DNA of 26,236 nt from DATAFF01 sp036257595 (lineage in GTDB: Bacteria > Pseudomonadota > Alphaproteobacteria > Rhizobiales > Aestuariivirgaceae). This document shows, in pieces, positions 23,098-26,236 of this stretch. The notes beneath the pieces are model-generated. The model ran no database searches, was not told the origin of the DNA, and saw nothing but the letters and a program-made list of their open reading frames with translations. Where the stretch lies: NCBI GenBank assembly GCA_036257595.1, contig DATAFF010000060.1, forward strand, positions 1-26,236, in the 5' to 3' direction. The position numbers and the translations under genes are program-made. Every line of letters begins with the position of its first letter. Position 1 is the stretch's first letter.

Positions 23098-24347
23098 TGC
23101 TGCTCGGTGCCATCGCCGACGACTTCACCGGCGCGAGCGACCTCGCCAACACGCTGGCGCGCGGCGGCATGGCGGTGGCCCAGCTGGTCGGCGTGCCTGA
23201 GGCGCGCGCGCGGCAAGGCATCGAGGCCGGCGTCGTCAGCCTCAAGACCCGCTCCATCGCACCCGCTGAGGCGGTCCGGCAATCGCTCGCGGCGCTGGCC
23301 TGGCTGAAACAGCAGGGCTGCCGCCAATATCTCTTCAAATATTGCTCGACCTTCGACTCGACGCCTGAAGGCAATATCGGGCCCGTGGCGGAAGCCTTGT
23401 GCGAAGCCCTGGCGACCAAGGCCGTGGTGGTCTGCCCGGCTTTCCCGACCAATGGCCGCACCGTCTATCAGGGCCATCTTTTCGTCAGGGATCGGCTGCT
23501 CTGCGAAAGCGGCATGGAGCGCCATCCGCTGAACCCGATGACCGATCCCGACATCCGCCGCTGGCTCAGGCACCAGACCACGAGCGATGTCGGCCATATC
23601 GCCTATGACATCGTCGAGCGCGGCCCAGGATCGATCGCCGCCGCTCTTGCGAAGGAGGATCATCGCCTGGTCGTCGTCGATGCGTTGAGCGATGCCGATC
23701 TCCGGGCGATCGGCCGGGCGCTGAGCGATGCCGTGCTCGTCACCGGCGGCTCCGGCATCGCGCTGGGATTGCCCGACAATTTCCGACAAGCCGGCCTGCT
23801 GGCCGACCGCCCCGCCACCTTCGAGCCCGTCGATGCGCCGGCCGTCATTCTGTCGGGGAGCTGCTCCAACCAGTCGCGCGCCCAGCTCGGCGCTCATCTC
23901 CAGCAGCATCCGGGCATTGCCATCCGCCCCGAGGCGATCATTGCCGGCGAGCTCACCGTCGATGCCGTGGCGGACGAGCTCTGGTCACTCAGGGCGCGCG
24001 TGCCCATCGCCTATTCGACGGCGCCGGCCGAACAGGTCGCAGCGGCACAGCAGCGCTTCGGCGGCCGCGCCGCGCAAGGCATCGAGCAGTTTTTCGGTCA
24101 GCTGGCATCGAAGCTCGTCGACCACGGGGTCGGCCGCCTGGTGGTCGGCGGCGGCGAGACCGCCGGCGCGGTGATCAACGCCATCGGCATTGCCGAGCTG
24201 GCGATCGGGCCGGAGATCGATCCGGGCGTGCCGGCAATGCTGGCGCACCGCAACGGCCGCGCCCTCGGCATCGCCCTCAAATCGGGCAATTTCGGTTCGC
24301 TCGACTTCTACGAAAAGGCGGTCCGCATCCTGGGAGAAGGCCGGTGA
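23094..24347 (+). CDS. otnK: 3-oxo-tetronate kinase (four-carbon acid sugar kinase, DUF1537 family)
   Basis: A 417-residue kinase that phosphorylates 3-oxo-tetronate at O4. The N-terminal domain opens with LLGAIADDFTGASDLANTLA and contains KYCSTFDSTPEGNIGPV; the C-terminal nucleotide-binding domain carries VILSGSCSNQSRAQL and VVGGGETAGAVINAIGI, all hallmarks of the OtnK branch. The length is normal. Two adjacent in-frame ATGs (23094 and 23097) could both start it; 23094 gives the 4-base overlap with denD. The same superfamily includes 3-oxo-isoapionate kinase (OiaK) and threonate kinases, but the neighbours denD and otnC favour OtnK. Confidence 0.88.
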   Translation: MMLLGAIADDFTGASDLANTLARGGMAVAQLVGVPEARARQGIEAGVVSLKTRSIAPAEAVRQSLAALAWLKQQGCRQYLFKYCSTFDSTPEGNIGPVAEALCEALATKAVVVCPAFPTNGRTVYQGHLFVRDRLLCESGMERHPLNPMTDPDIRRWLRHQTTSDVGHIAYDIVERGPGSIAAALAKEDHRLVVVDALSDADLRAIGRALSDAVLVTGGSGIALGLPDNFRQAGLLADRPATFEPVDAPAVILSGSCSNQSRAQLGAHLQQHPGIAIRPEAIIAGELTVDAVADELWSLRARVPIAYSTAPAEQVAAAQQRFGGRAAQGIEQFFGQLASKLVDHGVGRLVVGGGETAGAVINAIGIAELAIGPEIDPGVPAMLAHRNGRALGIALKSGNFGSLDFYEKAVRILGEGR

Positions 24348-25006
24348 CGGCTGAGAATGCGCTCCGCGAGCAGATCTGCCGCTTCGCCCGCTCCTTGTTC
24401 GAGCGCGGCCTCACCCCTGGCGCATCGGGCAACATCAGCGTGCGCCTGCCCGATGGCGGCTTTCTGGTGACGCCGACCGATGCCTCGCTCGGTTTCCTCG
24501 ATCCGGCCGAGCTTTGCCGTCTCGACTCGAGCGGCCAGGTCGAGAGCGGTCGCCCGCCGACCAAGGAGCTGCCGCTTCATGCGGCGCTCTACGACACCCG
24601 TGGCGACACCGCCGCGGTGGTCCATCTCCATTCGACCCATTCGGTCGCGCTCTCGACTCTTCCCGCCAGCGATCCCGCGAATGTGCTGCCGCCGCTCACC
24701 GCCTATTCGCTGATGCGGGTCGGCCGGCTGGCGCTCGTTCCCTATTTCCGTCCCGGTGATCCGGCGGTGGCCGAGGCCATTCGCGCCCTTGCCGGCCGCC
24801 ATGCTTGCGTGCTTCTTGCCAATCATGGCCCGGTGGTCGCCGGTAAGAGCCTCGAAAGCGCCGTCTACGCCATCGAGGAGCTGGAGGAGACCGCGAGGCT
24901 CGTTTTCCTGCTGCGCGGCCTCGCGCCGCGCCTGTTGTCGCCGGCGGAAATCGACGATCTGGTCCGGACTTTCGGGCTTGATCCGTTAGTAGGCAGTAGG
25001 CAGTAG
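24344..25006 (+). CDS. otnC: 3-oxo-tetronate 4-phosphate decarboxylase (class II aldolase/adducin family)
   Basis: A 220-residue zinc-dependent enzyme related to fuculose-phosphate aldolase that decarboxylates 3-oxo-tetronate 4-phosphate to dihydroxyacetone phosphate and CO2. Visible features: GASGNISVRL (phosphate-binding region, 26-35), TKELPLHAALY with E75 and H79, metal ligands H94 and H96 (VVHLHSTHS) and H161 (LANHGPVV). The GTG start overlaps the otnK stop. The last residues (VGSRQ) and the TAG stop lie in a GGCAGTA heptamer repeat, so the original C-terminal end and stop may have been replaced by the repeat. All catalytic residues remain. Confidence 0.9.
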   Translation: MTAENALREQICRFARSLFERGLTPGASGNISVRLPDGGFLVTPTDASLGFLDPAELCRLDSSGQVESGRPPTKELPLHAALYDTRGDTAAVVHLHSTHSVALSTLPASDPANVLPPLTAYSLMRVGRLALVPYFRPGDPAVAEAIRALAGRHACVLLANHGPVVAGKSLESAVYAIEELEETARLVFLLRGLAPRLLSPAEIDDLVRTFGLDPLVGSRQ

Positions 25007-25049
25007 GGAAGGGCGCGTATCACTGCCTAATGCCTAATGCCAACTGCCT
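24988..25049. repeat. Heptamer-repeat hairpin upstream of the hydratase gene
   Basis: The left arm is three AGTAGGC-type heptamers (24988-25008, the last AGTAGGG). The right arm is four inverted heptamers, ACTGCCT, AATGCCT, AATGCCA and ACTGCCT (25022-25049), separated by a 13-base centre. The arms can pair over about 17 bases with a few mismatches. It supplies the otnC stop codon and ends about 10 bases before the hydratase ribosome-binding site. Confidence 0.88.
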
Positions 25050-25071
25050 TTGGAACAAGAAGGAGACCGGA

Positions 25072-25848
25072 ATGAGCGAAGCCGATGCCGCAGCCATGAT
25101 CTGGGATGCCTGGTGCGCCGGCCGCAAGCTCGACAGCCTGCCGCCGTCGCTTCGCCCGAAGGATCGCGCCGAAGCCTATGCCGCGCAGGCGGGTCTCCCG
25201 CGCGTCTCCGGGCAGCTGGCGGTCGGCTGGAAGATCGCCGCCACCAGCGCCGCCGGCCAGAAGCACATCAATGTTGCGGGCCCGCTCGGCGGCAGGCTGC
25301 TCGAGACCAAGGTGCTGCCCGACGGCATGGCCGGCCCGCTCGCCAACAATGTCATGATGGTGGCCGAAGCCGAGTTCGCCTTCCGCATGGGGCGCGACCT
25401 GCCTTTGCGCGATCGTCCGTATACGGTCGAGGAGGTGCTCGCCGCCGTCAGCACCCTCCACCCGACCATCGAGGTTCCCGATTCCCGCTTCCGCGACTTC
25501 ACCGCCGTCGGCGCCGAGCAGCTCATCGTCGATGCCGCCTGTGCCGGCTGGTTCTTTGTCGGCGATGCGGCGCCCGACCGCTGGCGCGACATCGACCTCG
25601 CCGCCCACCCCGCGGCCGTCTACAAGAACGCTAAGCCGGTCGCTCACGGGACGGGTGCCAATGTGCTTGGCGATCCGCGGCTTGCCCTGACCTGGCTCGC
25701 CAATGAGGTGGCGCAGTTCGCCGGGGGCTTGCGCGATGGCGACCTCGTCTCGACCGGCACCTGCGTCGTCCCGGTGCCGGTCAAGCCGGGCGATCAGCTC
25801 ATTGCCGAATTCGGCGAGATCGGCCGGGTGCATGCGAGGCTGGTATGA
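25072..25848 (+). CDS. 2-keto-4-pentenoate hydratase-like protein (MhpD, FAH-fold family)
   Basis: A 258-residue enzyme of the fumarylacetoacetase fold, MhpD/DmpE/DmpH branch, whose members hydrate 2-hydroxypenta-2,4-dienoate or decarboxylate oxalocrotonate. Metal ligands E99 and E101 (VAEAEFAFRMGRDLP) and E134 (HPTIEVPDSRF) are present, as is VGWKIAATS near residue 51. AAGGAG lies 6 bases before the ATG at 25072; an in-frame start at 25030 falls inside the repeat and is rejected. Aromatic meta-cleavage genes are absent, so here it may act on a 2-keto-3-deoxy sugar acid, which is inference. Heptamer-repeat hairpins lie on both sides, in contrast to the overlapping genes upstream. Confidence 0.87.
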   Translation: MSEADAAAMIWDAWCAGRKLDSLPPSLRPKDRAEAYAAQAGLPRVSGQLAVGWKIAATSAAGQKHINVAGPLGGRLLETKVLPDGMAGPLANNVMMVAEAEFAFRMGRDLPLRDRPYTVEEVLAAVSTLHPTIEVPDSRFRDFTAVGAEQLIVDAACAGWFFVGDAAPDRWRDIDLAAHPAAVYKNAKPVAHGTGANVLGDPRLALTWLANEVAQFAGGLRDGDLVSTGTCVVPVPVKPGDQLIAEFGEIGRVHARLV

Positions 25849-25855
25849 AGAAGGC

Positions 25856-25925
25856 GGTCGGCAGTAGGCAGTCGGCAGTAGGGAAGAGCACCGCGCACGG
25901 CCTACTGCCTAATGCCCATCTGCCT
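25856..25925. repeat. Heptamer-repeat hairpin downstream of the hydratase gene
   Basis: The left arm has four heptamers, GGTCGGC, AGTAGGC, AGTCGGC and AGTAGGG (25856-25883). The right arm (25901-25925) contains CCTACTGCCT, then AATGCCC and ATCTGCCT, inverted relative to the left. The 17-base centre begins AAGAGC, close to the AAGGGC of the element at 24988-25049, so the two belong to one family. It starts 8 bases after the hydratase stop and ends 30 bases before the otnI start. Confidence 0.86.
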
Positions 25926-25954
25926 CAATGCAAAGGACAGGGAAATTCAAGCGC

Positions 25955-26236
25955 ATGCGACTCTCAGCCAACATCGGCTTCCTCTTCGCCGACCGGCCGC
26001 TCATCGAGCGCATTCACGCCGCCGCGGCATGCGGCTTTGCCGCGATCGAGATGCACTGGCCTTACGACGTGCCGCCCGAGCCGGTGCGCCAGGCAATTGC
26101 GGCGCATGGCCTCGCCATGCTCGGGGTCAACACGCCGCGCGGCGGCAGCGCCGATTTCGGGCTTGGCGCCGTGCCCGGGCGCGAGGCCGAGTTCCAGTCC
26201 GGTTTCGATCTCGCGCTCGACTACGCCAGGACGATC
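25955..26236 (+). CDS. otnI: 2-oxo-tetronate isomerase (Hyi/xylose-isomerase-like TIM barrel), 3' end cut off by window
   Basis: The first 94 codons of a sugar-phosphate-isomerase-like TIM-barrel protein. The N-terminus RLSANIGFLFADRPLIERIH, then GFAAIEMHWPYDVPPEPVRQ and LAMLGVNTPRGG match the hydroxypyruvate isomerase/OtnI family, which isomerises 2-oxo-tetronate to 3-oxo-tetronate. The ATG at 25955 fits the usual family start and has AAGGACAGGG about 12 bases upstream; an in-frame ATG at 25928 would add nine residues but begins next to the repeat without a ribosome-binding site. It completes the DenD-OtnI-OtnK-OtnC set. The C-terminal two thirds and the catalytic glutamates are outside the window. 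Confidence 0.83.
   Translation, partial: MRLSANIGFLFADRPLIERIHAAAACGFAAIEMHWPYDVPPEPVRQAIAAHGLAMLGVNTPRGGSADFGLGAVPGREAEFQSGFDLALDYARTI

Noticed and set aside
23094..24347. Kinase as 3-oxo-isoapionate kinase (OiaK)
   Set aside because: Considered because of the ApnL-like neighbour, but DenD, OtnC and OtnI next to it match the tetronate set, and no isoapionate decarboxylase or transcarboxylase was seen.
24988..25925. The hydratase flanked by repeats as an insertion sequence or integron cassette
   Set aside because: No transposase, integrase, target-site duplication or attC-like core is visible; only a repeat-bracketed gene can be stated.

Overview
The window is 26.2 kb of GC-rich DNA and every supported gene reads on the + strand. 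Several traits point to an alphaproteobacterium, most likely in the Hyphomicrobiales (Rhizobiales): HlyU-family and LssY_C-family proteins, dense operons joined by ATGA/GTGA overlaps, frequent GTG starts, and a palindromic intergenic repeat of the CCCCTCATCCG...CGGGTGAGGGG type. The species cannot be named from the sequence.

Layout. (1) 1-5647: the 3' part of an RND efflux adaptor, a complete AcrB/MexB-like RND pump, then a YqhA-family membrane protein translationally coupled to an LssY C-terminal-domain protein. No outer-membrane channel gene follows. (2) 5724-10244: a polyamine-type ABC importer (binding protein, two permeases, ATPase) with an MBL-fold hydrolase as its coupled last gene. 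(3) 10339-12908: a Spy/CpxP-like periplasmic protein, an OmpR-type response regulator and a sensor histidine kinase, preceded by a 10-bp tandem direct repeat that may be the regulator's own operator. (4) 12940-13640: a HlyU-family protein and a small coiled-coil protein of unknown function. (5) 13619-13853: a nested palindromic repeat bounded by heptamer arms. (6) 13936 to the right edge: one long catabolic operon behind a good promoter and an 18-bp operator-like dyad.

The catabolic operon is the most interesting part. It encodes an HpcH/HpaI-type aldolase, a D-2-hydroxyacid dehydrogenase, a CUT1-type sugar ABC importer, a D-apionate-lactonase-like protein, then DenD, OtnK, OtnC, a 2-keto-4-pentenoate-hydratase-like (FAH-fold) enzyme and the start of OtnI. 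DenD, OtnI, OtnK and OtnC are the four enzymes known to take D-erythronate to dihydroxyacetone phosphate plus CO2. Placing an importer and a sugar-acid lactonase upstream of them suggests uptake of a sugar or sugar-acid lactone, ring opening, and funnelling into central metabolism. The aldolase, hydroxyacid dehydrogenase and hydratase have no place in that textbook route, which suggests a second branch or an undescribed substrate.

The hydratase gene is bracketed on both sides by hairpin elements made of GGCAGTA-type heptamers, while its neighbours upstream (lactonase to OtnC) overlap by 4 bp. It therefore looks like a later insertion into a den/otn operon. Heptamer repeats also supply the stop codons of two genes in the window.
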